Shown: positions 7,956-21,500, numbered from the stretch's first letter. The stretch: 64,000 nucleotides of DNA from Opisthorchis felineus (GCA_004794785.1 SJOL01009928.1:266655-330654), one strand, 5' to 3'. Numbers and translations are program-made. The notes: generated by a model not told the origin, from the letters alone.

Positions 7956-10900
7956 ACGCTGGATGTGCGTGAACTATAGTCTTAACAGGAGATTATGTTC
8001 ACAATGAGACCGTGTGGTGTTTGCTCAACGGCTTGAACAACGATCGACTGACCCATCTGTCAGGAATTCTCAGTTTAGTAATCTTACACACTCTTGAAAC
8101 TTGATAAACAATCACTGATTAGCCGTAGATTCTTGCGGATCTTAATCTGATTATTTCTGACGAAGCCAGCGTTCTGCCTTTACTTGTTCCTGGTCAGTCC
8201 TGCAAATCTCACGAGTGGACTTTTAAAAGAGAGTAAAAATGTTCCGAACGGAAGCTTTACATTTCCAGCGAGCCTGTACGTCTGGCAGTTTTGGTGTTTG
8301 CGAGGCAGCCTCTATAAGAATTTGATTTGGGAACATCTTCTGGTATTTGATTCTTGATTTTTCAGAACGAAAACCGGTGTTGAGTACAGTCAGAGACTGC
8401 AACTCTGTGACTCTACAACTCATTGGGTTGCATTGTACTTACTCGATCTCTGAAAAGCATCCAGCACCACAAATGACGGTAGTTCGTTCATTTGTAATGC
8501 ATGTCGGATCATCGTCTTCCCAGATGGACAGTGTTCTCCATGCTCTTCAAGGGAGGAAACGGCCGTGAAGTGGGCAACAACTGGACTGACGGAGAGGCAT
8601 GAAGGAATTTCGAAAAGTCTGGATGTTAGTGTTGCGTCTTCCTTTATAAGGTGGGACTCACAGGTCCTTACAAACACTTGGTTGATGACGCCCTAGTTTG
8701 AGGCCACTAACGTATGTGATCGCAGTTTGCATTGTATTCATACGGTTTGAGTACTTACGTTTTTGAATGTGGCTGTTGTTCTTGTCCAGTCTTTCCTCTC
8801 TACATCTCTAAATAGACTATCTCTGTGTTGCAGTGAAGTATCGTTGATGGCTGTTATGATGAATGCTATTGCAGCGACGGTGAATCTTCCAAGAACTTGA
8901 TCAGGTTAGGACTGGCTATGAGGCAGATAAAAGTGCGCTCCACTTAGCAATTTATGCAAGAGAATTGTGAAGTATAGGTTAGTCAAAGGTGACGCAATAA
9001 TTACGTTCAAATGAGCTTTACCTTCGTAAACGTTATAGATGACCATCTCATGACCAACTTTTAAAACAGACAAAAAACAATGGCGATGGCACGTTTTGAC
9101 ATATGTGGAGCAATATGATGTCATTTGTTTCCTATCAGGTTAAGCTGGGATATAATCTTGCCAAGATTTAGATTTTTACAAGCAGGAACCTTGGTACTAT
9201 TACCGTGTTATCGTCTTATATGAGGCTGGTAATTAAAAAAATTACTTGCATGTTATCCAGATTGCTTAATAACCCGAGAAGATGTTCATCTATTCAACTC
9301 ATTTTTTTATCGCACCAAATAAATCCATGGGGCAGTAAATGGGGATAGTTTTCATGGCTGATTGCGAAAAGGAGAGAAATACAAGGGGAAGTTTCTACTC
9401 AGACTACCTCACGAGACCATTGTTACTGAGCTGGATCAAGGCCTTGAATAGCGGTAAGAATAATTTGTTGAAATAAGCATTCTGGAACGACACTCAGTTG
9501 AGGGACGGGAATATTGTATCATGATTGATTCTGGTGAAAATTAGACATACTCAAGTTAGTCAGTTGATTCCATTGTACAGATGCCGTGCAGATTGTGGTA
9601 GGGACAGTGCCGCTGTGGGCTCATGCGAATGAAGCAACTCATTTCATGATAATTGCCTGACCACGAATGAGTGTGATCTGTGAACTTGTTGCCTAGCCTT
9701 GTGAATTACTTTTAGTGAGTTCCATCACTGCTGGTGGTTGAAAACCGACATTTTGTGCATTGGTACTTCGGAATGGACAAGCTCGTCTTGATGTAGAATG
9801 CATTGTAAAATACCGATTTCTGGGTCCAAATAGTCCTTTTTTAAGTTTCTTGTACCGTCTGGTTGTTGCAGACCTTATAGACTAGAACTGAGGATGCTTT
9901 GCCTGTTCCGCGCTGTGGAATCATTCGAAACAAGCTGTTGGTTTAACACAGAAAATTTAAATGGGGTTGTGAGGTGTTTAGTGCCGCTTTCGAACTACGT
10001 ATGATTAAATGATCCGAGTGGAATGATTTGTTTTTGGTTATCATGATTGTGGGCCACACTGCATATGTTGTGGATAGTAATAAGACACCACGATATTCTT
10101 CTCTTTGGTCACATTATTTCACAGAACATTTGATCACGGTGGCTCGCGGAATAAATAAAACCCTGCGAATATGCTGGAAAACTGTTGTGAACACTGAGGT
10201 TTATAATATTTTGATTTGTGTTAAATGTAAACTCAGTGTAGAAGGGAGGGATTGCATTGGATTCTTTGGCTTTGTAGACTGATACTTTGAACTGATTGAC
10301 ATATGAATGTCTGACTCCAGTAGCCTTTTTACTTACTACTGTATGTTTGTAAACATTATTGATGGATGTGTGTGGACTCTTGAAGTCACCCGTCATTATC
10401 TGTGACATTGCCCTGGTTTTCCTTTCCGCGTAAATTTTCAGATGAGAACTTTTCTTTGTGTCTCCTGGTTATGCGGTTGCTGACTTGATTTCAGTCAGTT
10501 ATCACCAAAATCATCGTTTTTCCCCAGGGGAACACAAAAGTTACTGAACTTTGAGACAGCAGTAGACGGCGTCTGTCGGAAGTAGTCAGTCGAAATCTTT
10601 TTTTGCTGGAAGTTTAAGCGCTCCGATTCTCTAACTCCGTTGTGTATTTGTACAACAACCCTGGTCTACAGTAGACATCCATTCTGATAGGCCAGGTTAA
10701 GGAGAAGAGAATTGGTCTTGTAAAGATCACAGTATTAAAGGTGCGTGTGGTTGTTAGTCAACCCTGGGGGTAAAAGCCCCGGGCGTGGACGTGCAGTCGA
10801 ATGGTGGAATAACACAAACAAGCCTATTAAGCAGATGCGTCATCCAGTGAATAAAAGTTAAGAGAACCTATAGTGAAAAATTGCAGGACTTTCATCCACT

Positions 10901-13900
10901 CGGGATAACAACAGAAGAAAATAGAACTGTGCAATTTGGCTCACGACCCTGAGACGTGATCATGGACTCTTTCTTTTCTAGCCTTCAAAGTACTGATATA
11001 AACGCCCACGTCAGAGATAATTGTTTAAACCTGAGTTTCTGATTGAACTTAAGGGAGTACCTCGAGCAATCTTGGGCATCTCACTTTGAGATATTCCTCG
11101 AATGCCCGTCACCGGGTAGTGCGTTTTGCTATCACACGTGTGTGTAAACATGGAGTTTCACACTCATTTCACACGAAACAATAGGCGGAAGTCGGCTACG
11201 TATCCATCGCAACGTAGGGGAGGTAGTTCCACTCCAAAACAATCCGTTTATAGCGTATTGTCTAGACCGGGCAACAACAAAACTGTTACCGAACTTGATG
11301 CAAAGAATATATTTGTTATCAAACGCCCGTATTAAGTGTGAAATTATCCCAGTTCAAACGTTAGTACATTCTGTCTGTGCAATTCTGTCACTCATACGAG
11401 ACGGGCGCCAGATAAATATTGAATACAATTGTGGTGAAGCTATCAGTATTGATATTGTTGTTTTTTGTAGTTTTCCTGGAGTAGTTAGAGTTGGAAAAGT
11501 TCAGAGCTTCATAGTCATTTGTAAGTAAAGTAACACCGTAGGAAAGACTGGTATAAAAGCTGTGTCATGTTGAAATAGAAGTCTCAAAGAAAGCAATTCC
11601 GAATCATGTTTTGAGTTAGACAATCCATGGCTCCGTAGTATGGCCTAAATCTTCTTAATCATCTAGCAAACCTCTTGATTGTACAGCCCGATCTGAAACT
11701 TCTCTTTACATGTGCCAATTTATTTTGCTTTCCCTTGTTGAACGATTTTGCTCATCATCATCTCTTTAACTGAGTGTCTGATTAAGGTAGGGGCTATTGA
11801 AATGCCGGATGCACTGGAAGGACGGTTTTCGGAATTCGCAGTCGCGTGGACAGTAGTTGAACGTTTGTTCCGAAAAATGGACAAATCTTTTTGTTACCTG
11901 CTGATGTGTCTTGAGAATTTCTCCAACTCAGTAGATTATTCGACTGCCGGTAGCTAGATGGTTTCGACCTGAACTCGTTAAGTGGCCATAGGTGCCGTTT
12001 GTTATTTGACAGGTGAACAGTGATTGGTGGTTAAATAGCTAGTTAGCAGCTAAGCAGACAGATAGATAGGTAGATAGGTACTTATTTTGAGGGTTCAGAG
12101 CACTGACGCTTATACAGTGCACCCAAATTCATCTACTGATTTGTTTTACAAGGATGGTTAATAAACAATTAGGATCCTGAGAATGAGCACTTGGTGTTTC
12201 AACTCGGGTCACAGTGATGACACAGGACGTGGCTAAACAGGAATTAGACATGCACATTGGGACACACTTATCTCACTAATGAAGCATATGAACTGGTCGA
12301 GTTATTTCTTAACCACACTGCATTCTCCGCGTTATATATTTGGTTAAAACATCAGTGGTCCTTAATGAGTATCAACAAGATCCAGCCAGACCCAACAAAC
12401 CCAGGCGCTGCAACATGAACGCACTCCAGAAAGTGACCAAATATAGGTCAACGTACAGTCATGTATTCAGAATGTACCTAAATGGCCACAACCGTCACTT
12501 GTCGTAGAAATTTCGGAAGCCGAAAAACTCCCTTTTAGCTCTGAAAATGATGTGAACGTCAGGTGGAAATCGGCCAAAAGATTTGAAACGAGGTTGAAAC
12601 ACGTGTGAAAATATTCTTGTTTTGCTTCAAGTGTACACGTAGATATCTTTCTTCCGTCAAATCTGTTGATTCAATTCAAAACATTTTCATTTGTGTCTTG
12701 TGAGCGCGTAATTATTTTCAGCATCGTGCATTGACCTATTGCTTGTATCAATACCACAAAAGCCTTTTGTGATGCATCAATGTTTGTTCAGATGTCCTCA
12801 GTAGCAGACATAAAGTTTACTGATCGTTCAATGGTTCGGAACAGATAAATCCTAACGGATCCTGGGTAAAACGCATCGGAGACAAAGTAACTTGCCAGTA
12901 GTAAGTCAAATACTGCTCCTCTTGGAGGTGATCCCCTTTGAAGGGGAGCTGGCACTTCGTCGCTGCTGACAACGAACCTGCTGCGGACTCTCCAAAAGAG
13001 TGGTCTTTCCATAGAAGGATTACTAATAATGGACAGGCATGCAGTACGGGTGTACAGATCGAAAAGCTCCCGATGGACAGGACAATACGTACCTGGTGGT
13101 TACACATAGCACGAAGTTATGGTGCACGTGTGATTATTAACCTTCAGACAAAGGACAAACAAACAAGGACGAACCTATCGTCAGTTGCCAAGTTAAGGTA
13201 TATGAGAGCACCTAAGTCAGTGAAGAATTTTGTCTTGACAACAGTAGCTTTGCTTGAGACAAAACAACAACTTCATCATAAATGGAACCGCTAAATTACA
13301 CTTTGCATGAGTAATCTAAACCTATTTCGCTCTCTTTCTAAGAGAATCAGAGTTCACACGATTTGCCACCAAAACAGTAAGGAATAGAATATTCTAAAAT
13401 GAATAGCCGGTAGTCAGTATTCGTTCAACGAAATCCGGCAAAAAACGGATTGCTGTATAACAAGAAGTATTATTTACCTCTTGAATGATTAACCGATGCT
13501 TCAAACCATATGGGAGACTTGACCTTCAACCCGGGATGCGCGAGCGATAACTATTATAGAAAGAATTTAGGTGTGGATAGAGTGAAGTCGCATTCTTATT
13601 TGTTGATTGCAGGATCGTCGCACGATAGTCATTCATTAAACCCTGTTAACTGGGAAGTGACTAAACAGAATGCTACTTATTTGGTAGAAGATTAAGCCAC
13701 ATGCTTCATACTCCAGTAATATCCGAATTTTAAAGTGGCTACCCATGGATAGTTACCTAAGTATCTTTTGTTTCTTTAGCCAAAGCGCTGCTTTGCTTTC
13801 GAAGTGACGACAAATCGTGGTCCCTCTGTGCCCCAAACGACTTTGATCCGAATTATTTATGGAAACGATAAAACAACAATGTCGCAGACCTCCACAGGAG

Positions 13901-14639
13901 TTGAAATTCTGCAAACATTTGCTTGGAATTGCCGACATTGTGAGAAAAACGTCCATTTTTGCTTTGAATACGATTTTACTCCTTGGGAGAAAAAAAACTG
14001 TTCTCCATTACTGCCTGAATTTACACCAAACACCACTAGCTGCAGCTGGCACAAAAGATTGTCCGGTGGTTTTAGCTAATTTATTCTCCCTGGTCCAGCT
14101 CACTAGAAGTGAAGTATTGTCAGTTACGCTCTCACGCTACATCGTAATCCCGCAGTATGTTTGGTGAAGTGAACGAAAACGATGAAGCTAACACATCCGG
14201 GAACAGAAACAAGACTTGTCCATGCCATAGCAACGCATTTATACCGACGTCTCGAAAATGCCCGTTCTCCACCCTGGCTGAGGGAACTGTGGTTGACTGA
14301 ACCGAAGTGTAATTCTTTGAGTACCATAGTTCTTCTGGCTGCTGTATCTAAATGTATTGCAACAGCCACCACCCTTTCTTAGAACAGATAATTTTTCTGA
14401 ATAAGTAACTGTTGTTTGACTCTTTAAGTTATCTCATTATAGGCTGAACTACCTCTACTGGCAACTTCATATATCACCCGATTTTCGGCCCGATCATACT
14501 ATGGAAGCAGGTTAGAAGCTAGAACATGTGGAAGTCCTGACAGGTGGGCCAATCGGTCGACACAACCAGGACAGTTCCTAGGTCGTCGTTCGAGTCGTTG
14601 GGGCGACCCAATCACATCACTAAAGTGTGAACATGTTGG
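7956..14639. other. About 6.7 kb without a supported gene
   Basis: Open frames are short (up to 118 codons at 12938-13294, +) and none shows a motif, transmembrane pattern or convincing splice context. A degenerate GATA/GGTA microsatellite lies at about 12058-12079. A GC-rich small hairpin (GGGG...CCCC) sits near 10768-10782. Nothing else is supported. Confidence 0.5.
12058..12079 (+). repeat. Degenerate (GATA)n/(GGTA)n microsatellite
   Basis: Four to five tandem tetranucleotides alternating GATA and GGTA types. A short simple repeat with no sign of function. Confidence 0.7.
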
Positions 14640-14850
14640 CCTGTTCAGACCTGAGAATTCAGATGCGTCACGCTGGTGAAATAATGGTAACGCACTCCCC
14701 CACATGTCAGATGTTCGGAGTTCAAACCCCAGCATGACCAAGGATATGCACTGTTGATGAGCTCTAATAAGGGCAAAACTCGAGTACAGTGCTTCCCTGC
14801 TTTGGTCTGGACTCATCGGAATGATTGCACCAGGACAGGAGGACGACCGC
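14640..14850 (+). repeat. tRNA-headed SINE with hammerhead, copy 2 (best preserved)
   Basis: A Pol III-type internal promoter can be seen: an A-box-like TGGTGAAATAATGG from 14674 and a B-box-like GAGTTCAAACC at 14718-14728. A hammerhead-shaped segment starts 20 bases further on. Copies at 7815-7955 (-) and 49555-49680 (+) share the same order. The minus strand is open for 124 codons across this element (14499-14873); I consider that a property of the repeat rather than a host protein. A SINE carrying a hammerhead is known in schistosomes (the Sm-alpha family), so this is a plausible tapeworm counterpart. Element ends were not located. Confidence 0.75.
14748..14792 (+). ncRNA. Hammerhead ribozyme remnant in the SINE (two core substitutions)
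   Basis: Stem I is perfect, GCACUG (14748-14753) with CAGUGC (14787-14792). Stem II GCUC/GGGC forms four pairs with one G-U, and stem III is the palindrome ACUCGAGU followed by A17. The core, however, reads UUGAUGAG instead of CUGAUGAG (C3 to U) and AAA instead of GAA (G12 to A). G12 is the presumed general base in the hammerhead mechanism, so this copy should not cleave although its fold is fully preserved. Confidence 0.75.
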
Positions 14851-17435
14851 TCAAACGACAGTGATGCAAGCACGAACTCAACAATTCAACTATTGTTCCA
14901 AACAAGCATTTGTACCAGAAGAACACATGGAAGTAATACAAACCAAGGTCCGTTTTCTGCTGTAGCTAATCTAACTCACTTCATACGATAAAAGTGAACA
15001 CGATTTATACAGAATGCACGAAGGAAAGTCACGGCAATTAGAAAGTTCAGCGCGTCTAAAGATTCGGATCATAATCCGGAAATAAACTTTGAAATGAAGG
15101 AAGCTGCTTGTGGTATTGGAAAACCTCACGGGGTTACTTCGAGTATAGGGGCCAGAATCGCTTTAGAGGATTGCGGTTATCTCATCAATAGATAGCAGCC
15201 GGAGTCTCAGAACGTGGTCAATCAACTGAAAGATGAAGTCTGGCGTTTTTCTTTATACTTCTGTTTTGATTAATTTTCTAAACAGCTTTTAATGGGGCTG
15301 AAATGACATAAAACGGTTTATTTCTTGTTTCTCCTGTGCGCAAATTTATATTTTTCTGCTTCATCAAGCCCTGATAGCCCAACCGGATATCAGTTGGTTG
15401 CAGAATAAACCGGAACTTTCAGAATCGTGTCGTAAACAACGCGTAATTTTAGCATTCAATTTACTATGAACATCCGTATGGTCTTGCTGAGGGCGGGTAG
15501 CATAAAGTAGAGTCAGAGTAATGTTCTTCTAACTGATGGCACTGTGGCGTCTGTGTCCGTCACTGCGTCAAACCCTGGAATTTTTTGGAGCCATGTGGAC
15601 TTTAGACGAAGACTGAAAATGCGGAAAAGTTTCTCATTCGCAGCATTTTGTACCGGTTCACCATTTGTACGAACGTGTGATGTGGCATTAGGTGGCACGT
15701 GTAAGAAACTAACAAAATAGCAGCTGAACTGAACAAGTCCCTACTGATGGTGGTCGTGCCAGGAGAATTGCCTGTTGCGAAATGGAACATTATAGAGTCC
15801 AAATTAGTGCCTTTTCATTACTACAAGTTTTCCTTTGAATTTAGGGCACTGGTCGCTCCCGAAAGTGCACTATGGTTGACTTTTAGACTAAACGCAGACA
15901 AGGATCATGTCTGATCGTTCCGTGAATAAGGAGTTGAACAACGTAGTCTTCCGCATTTGACGCATCAATTGTTTAATCCAGTTTGACACGCGATCTTAGT
16001 ATAGAATGCTTGTACAAAAACGGACTTGTCGCTGCTGCTTAATGAGATCGGCTGCGCACGGATATACAGCCCCACCACTGCCTTGAATGACTTTTATGCG
16101 CAGTGGGCAGTATTACCAATCGCATACGAACGGCATTAGCCTTACAGGTTTTAAAGTTGACCTGTTGTTCACACAACTTTCCGTCATACATTTCGTCACG
16201 AGTATGACTATTAGATGAAAGCAAATGAAAACCAGCAAACGAACCAGCAAACTTGTGGGGGAAAACACTTTGCAAATGGTTCAAAAGTAAAGCTGCGCAA
16301 TAAAACTCATACTGAATTTGTGACGTTCCGCAAAAAGTGCCTCAACTATCTGGGTTTTGGCTTAAATATCAGAATCGCAATAGAGAAAAGGCACACTATC
16401 TTTGACCGTCAGGTATAGTTTTTTCATTCTACTAATCGGAAACTTTCTCTGCAGAAACCTAAGATATCTCTTCGGCGAGCGTAAATTATATGAGTCGAAA
16501 GCTAATGATAAAGCTCTTTGAGCTCAGGTACAACTCGGATCGCTATGTTTCTTTTCCAAAGTGTACCACCACTGTTTTGAAATATCTAGGTATGAACAAT
16601 TTCTTTTGCTGGGACTCATTCACAAGCGACGAGACGGATCACCTCACATTAACGCCGGCATATTTTTCATCACCTTTCGCCGTCTGTCCTTCTCGAGCAC
16701 ATGGCTCAGTCATTGAACACCGCTTCAAATGATGAGACTGCCAGTTTTACCTCTGTTCCCAATTGGAGTGAATTAAAAATATATACTGTTTCCGAGGATG
16801 AAATGTTTGGCATAGATCCTGGAGACTAATGGTTTCTGGTCAACTCGCGGAGTCACAGGAGTGTATGTTTCCGGACTGGACAGTTCAGCTTAGATTCTGT
16901 ATGGGATAACTGGGCAGTTGGGTGACCAACAGCCACCGTTTTCGAAGTGCTTCTGATTTTTCGGACTTGCGGCAATAGTTATTGAAGTATGATCACTGCT
17001 GTTTATTCTTCCGTTCCACAGATAACCATAGCTGGGGCTCATTCATCCCTGCGGTCTTGGGGATGTCCTCGAATGCCAGGCTAGGTAATATACGGATTAC
17101 GAGGTTAGACAAGCAAAATTTTGAACGCCTTACAACTTTTGGGAACGATTGGCCTACAAATTGCTGTAAGTCGTTTAAACTTTACAAAGTGTTCTGCTCG
17201 CCAAAATTGAGCTTGTCGAAATTTTTACGGAAACGCTGGTCTTCCTAGTGAGGGGGGCATAAGTGCTGCACTACATAATTAGTGTAAAAATAATTGTTGG
17301 AAGATGTCGCCTACCCATGCAAAGATTTTATTGGACTTTCTAACTGACGATAAATCATGAGCTTCCAGTCGAATTGGACAGTAGTTTTAATCTGGCCGAG
17401 CACTGGAAAACTTATAGAGCGTTCAGATAGCCAGA
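14851..17435. other. No gene seen
   Basis: Only short unsupported frames. I see no repeat that I can relate to other parts of the window. Confidence 0.5.
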
Positions 17436-17458
17436 CTTGTGCAGGTGTCCTGCACAAG
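17436..17458. repeat. Perfect 10-bp hairpin with 3-base loop
   Basis: CTTGTGCAGG at 17436-17445 is followed by TGT and then its exact reverse complement at 17449-17458. There is no T-run or gene next to it, so the function is unknown. Confidence 0.85.
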
Positions 17459-17979
17459 CAGCAGTAAAGTACTCGTCCTGCGCGACAAGTACAGTTGAAG
17501 GTTATATGTTGGTTAGAGGCATGAAATGGATGAGTGGTCTTGAAGTTCATTCACACCAGTCCTAACAGGTTAGAGGCCTTTGTGGTACTATTTCTTTCTA
17601 ATCTCACATGTATAATTTCAGCCGTCTAATTACCGATACCTCAAGGGTTTTTTGGTATGCTGACGATTGACTACCCAAAAGTGATCTGATTTGCCAAAGT
17701 AGTGCTTTTCCAGGATGTGTTTGCTTGACAAACTAGCAGTTTTTGTTGACCTAAGGGGCCATTGTAGAAGGTACTTGCATACGAACAGATGACGCTGTAT
17801 TTTACCAAAATACTGCCACCACACAATCGTTTGTGCTCATATGAGTCGGGCGGAATTGATGTGTCATTCCTAACAGGCAAAAATAGCAGACTTGTCGTCT
17901 TTGAGACATACATCAGGTTGGGTGCAGGAAGGGTACGCCTCAGCATTCGTAAATTACTACTGATTTGAACTGTGAACTG
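17459..17979. other. No gene seen
   Basis: About 520 bases up to the Merlin element. No supported feature. Confidence 0.5.
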
Positions 17980-18588
17980 AAATATAGGGATCTTTTCCAG
18001 ATAAGCCCCGCCACTAATGCAAAAAGTGCATGCGCGAAAAGTTAAGCCCCGCCACTTTTTGCCAGCTCAAATTTAGTGTACGCACACAGCCTTGACCTAT
18101 TTTTGATGAATACAATTCCTTATCCGCATCTAGGCTCATTTTGTGCAAAAAATTTTCACCGTTCGGACGTAAAACCTTAAATGAACTTTCTGACGCTTTC
18201 AACTCCCATTCATGACAAGGAGACGACAATAGGTTTTTTGCAAAGCCACGGAATGATCCATCGGTTAATCATACCGAAAACTTTGTGCATCCAACGACTG
18301 GAGCTCACACACAAACCATCGAATCTATTTGGCACGTCTACAAGATGCAGAATAAACGCCAATGCGGCACACACCGATCTTTAGTGGACAGCTACTTGTG
18401 TGAGTTCGTTTGGAGGCAAAGGTACCGAAAAACGGACCCTTTCATGCAAATTATTAATGACACGTCCCAATTTCATCCTCTTCAATAAAAACTAAAAGTA
18501 CAAATTTCATATCCTCTTTTTCTAATCTTTTTTGAGTGGCGGGCGTTAATTTTTTGGCGGGGCTTATCTGGAAAAGATCCAAATATAG
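17980..18588 (+). mobile_element. Merlin-type DNA transposon, 593 bp, internally deleted, with 8-bp target duplication
   Basis: The element runs from 17988 to 18580. Its ends are perfect inverted repeats of 26 bases beginning GGATCTTTTCCAGATAAG. It is flanked on both sides by the identical octamer AAATATAG (17980-17987 and 18581-18588), an 8-bp target site duplication. A second, looser pair of inverted GCCCCGCCAC/GCCCGCCACT motifs lies just inside the ends. The interior carries the C-terminal end of an ISXO2-like transposase. Eight-bp duplications, short terminal repeats of this size and an ISXO2/IS1016-type transposase together define the Merlin superfamily. The perfect ends and duplication suggest fairly recent insertion, presumably using a transposase made elsewhere in the genome. 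Confidence 0.92.
18216..18488 (+). pseudogene. C-terminal fragment of an ISXO2-like (Merlin) DDE transposase
   Basis: One frame is open from 18216 to the TAA at 18486-18488, about 90 codons. It contains VNHTENFVHP, GAHTQTIESIW and YLCEFVWRQRY. These are hallmark segments of the last catalytic region of ISXO2-like transposases, with the conserved GAHTxTIE-W block that carries the final acidic catalytic residue. The N-terminal two thirds, with the first catalytic Asp residues, is missing; an in-frame TGA lies immediately upstream. The protein cannot be functional. The fragment is retained because it lies inside a mobilisable, terminally intact element. Confidence 0.88.
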
Positions 18589-21500
18589 TTGGGTATAAAC
18601 ACTATTTTTCACGGGAAAGCGAGAAGTGCTGCGTAAGCGAGCGGCGACGATTACCTCATTGTAAAGTTTTGAGAAACCTGCTTACCTGAAGGCAATTGTG
18701 CATTAGGAGCACTTTGGCGCGAACGTGCTGAGAAACCGTAGAAGGCCCTGTGAGAAATCCGTGCACATGTGTCTTTTCGAAGGTTGCCGGTGCAAAGCTC
18801 TTGGATAATGATCATTAACCGTTCAAGCATGCCTCTAGGCCTAACTACCAGTTGAGTAATTTTCAGGTAACCATCTGACTACTGATAAACAGTCAGGGAG
18901 TTTTGCCTGATTGGTCATCGATTTTTGTAAAAAGCATGCCAGATACCAAGCTGTGAGCCTGAACTTACACCAGATATTTAACGCAAAGTTTCGATTTGAG
19001 CTCGAAAAGCTCCGCCACACTAACGTTTTTGTCTTCATCATTCATGAGTAATGCGCTAGTGTGGTTGAGCATTTCGGGATCCGATCCAGAAATACTTTGG
19101 GGTCTCATGCTCATGAATCGGTAATTACTGGGTTCTCCCCGATAACTGAAGTTTGATGAAGCAAAAACTTCCGATGAGTCACCAGCACATTAATTCGGGT
19201 TAGCCATGAAGAAGGCATTGGTCATTGAATCTATTTGTCAGTTCGATGGATCATATTCAACCAAATGCTAACTTCAAAAGCAAAGAACTTTTGATTTTTC
19301 CTTTTGCTGACGAAATTAGTCTTTCGTTTCGGAAAATGAAGTAGGAAAGGGAGTCGGTTTCGTAGCAAGTTATCACAAAGTCTGCATCAGAATAAGTTCG
19401 CCACTAGTCAGTCCATTATTAAACTCATTGAAACTTCGGTTCATCAAATGGTCAGTCAGACCGGAAGTTCAGTTTGTCGACCACAATACCGGTAAACAGC
19501 CAACTGCTATCTTACAGAAATATTTGTTTCTATGTGACTTGGCCTTTTGAAATCGCCGCTGACAGCTACAGTTTAGTACTAAATCAGATACAGAGGAAAA
19601 CATGGAATGTTTCAAATAGGGGGGTGGGCATGGAGCGGTCAGAGAGCTTAAGCAGCTAAACGTACTGGAATATAATCGCCTAAATGCAATCATCATCAAT
19701 GCAGTTGCTGTAGTAAAGGCTACCGTGAAATGTTTCGGTGTTTGAAGCAGAAGTGCAGCTAGCTAACCTAATCCGTAAGGGTAGCAGAGTATCAGAAGAG
19801 CTGTATAAGAACTCATGGTTGAAGAAGCCTACGACCTTGTTCCACCGATTGCAAGTTGATATCTTCATCGAAGCGGTACCCGTTCATTTCACTAACCCTC
19901 TCTACGATGGAAACTTTGTGACCGCTGGTAAGCCGTGAAGATGACGCCGGTACCGAAGGAACTTGCTACAGAGTTTAGGTCAACTACCTTCAGCTGTCTT
20001 CTCCTGGATTCGTGATGAGCGTCGGTCGTCAACCATGAGAACCAAGATTCAGCCGCTTTGTATGCTGTCACTTTTGCAAAAGAAGTCTCATGTCTAAATT
20101 GTCTGTCAAGTTGTTAGGGCGATAAAAACTAACTCTTGACACCTGTATACCGTAATTCCGGGCTCCTCCGCTAGGTACTTTTTAATATGCTCTCTCATCA
20201 TGTATGACGAACTCGTGTCCCATCTAACTGCTTTATCACCTACGAATAATGTCGTCTTAGATTTGCATGCAAAAACTTTAACCTTGGATATACAGATGTC
20301 TGGTTACTTTGCATGAATTTACGGATTTTTAGTTAAATACTCCATGGGCTCATTGCGCAATCGGTGAACAGAAACGTAAATATTAATTAACCTAAATAAA
20401 AAAATGACCTGTAGGTAGGATCATGCAAGTGTGATGATCTACAGCTAACTAAAATAAGCGACCATCTACTTCATGAATCTTATAAAGAACCGATCGCGGC
20501 CTTTGTCACAATTCTCAGGATTGTTTAAAAAATGAACTGAAAAATCAGTAGCTATGCACGTGTTACCTAGCGGGGTGCACATTTTAATTTCTTACTACGC
20601 AAAATTGCGAACACAGACCTCAATTTATAAACTCACAAATCAAGAACGTAGCTGCTGCGTTGAAGACCACAACTTCGGATTTTGCGTATAGGGTCTACGG
20701 TTCTCCGCCACGTGTAGCGAACTGCAAACAACGATAGCTGATTCTCCCACAGCTTACTCAACCACCAGGTGCTTATAATCAAGAACTGGTCAAAGGTACC
20801 ATTCCATAAGTGCATTTTCATAGTGTTTAAGAGGGTGTCAATTGTTAAGTTTGTTACGAATACTTGTTAACTTGTTTACTGTACAGAAACGGTAACTGCG
20901 TGATAAAATTATAAAAGAACGTGTCAGCACATTTCATTCCGTAAAACCGCGGGAAGTAAAAAGTAGTACCTGTTAGTTGAAGCACGCAAACAGCAAGTCC
21001 TTGCTTGCCATCAACGCAGCCGGTACAAGATTTGGGATTAAATAATATTTGGTGACTAATTTTGAATTTGAGCGTTCAAAATACGGGTAGGTGGTGTGTT
21101 ACAATAAGTGGTTGAAGATACCAAGCCAAACCACCAGAAGAAACAAACTCATTTTTCAAATGGAACTGATATAAAGAGGTCAATTATTGCAGGAAAATGA
21201 ATTTCTGGGTTTGACTGAAAAGAAGTTTTGTTAATTCATGCTAAAACGGCTCGGAACTTTCAAATAATTTTAGTGCTTGTTTGGAAATCGATGGTTTGTA
21301 AACAAATCCTTAGAACCTGTCAGCGACTTGATCCTCCCAAAACGTTTATTGTAATATTACTAAACTCACTTTAGCGATAAATAACTCTTCTCCAAGGAGA
21401 TTTCTGTATCTTTTTTCATAGAAAAATTTACCGGCATTTGCATCAGTCTGCCAGATTGAAATCAATTTTTTCGCACCAGTCCAGATCATGTTTTAAATTT

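Noticed and set aside
14499..14873. 124-codon minus-strand frame
   Set aside because: It lies across a tRNA-derived SINE read in the opposite orientation, so it is best explained as repeat sequence.
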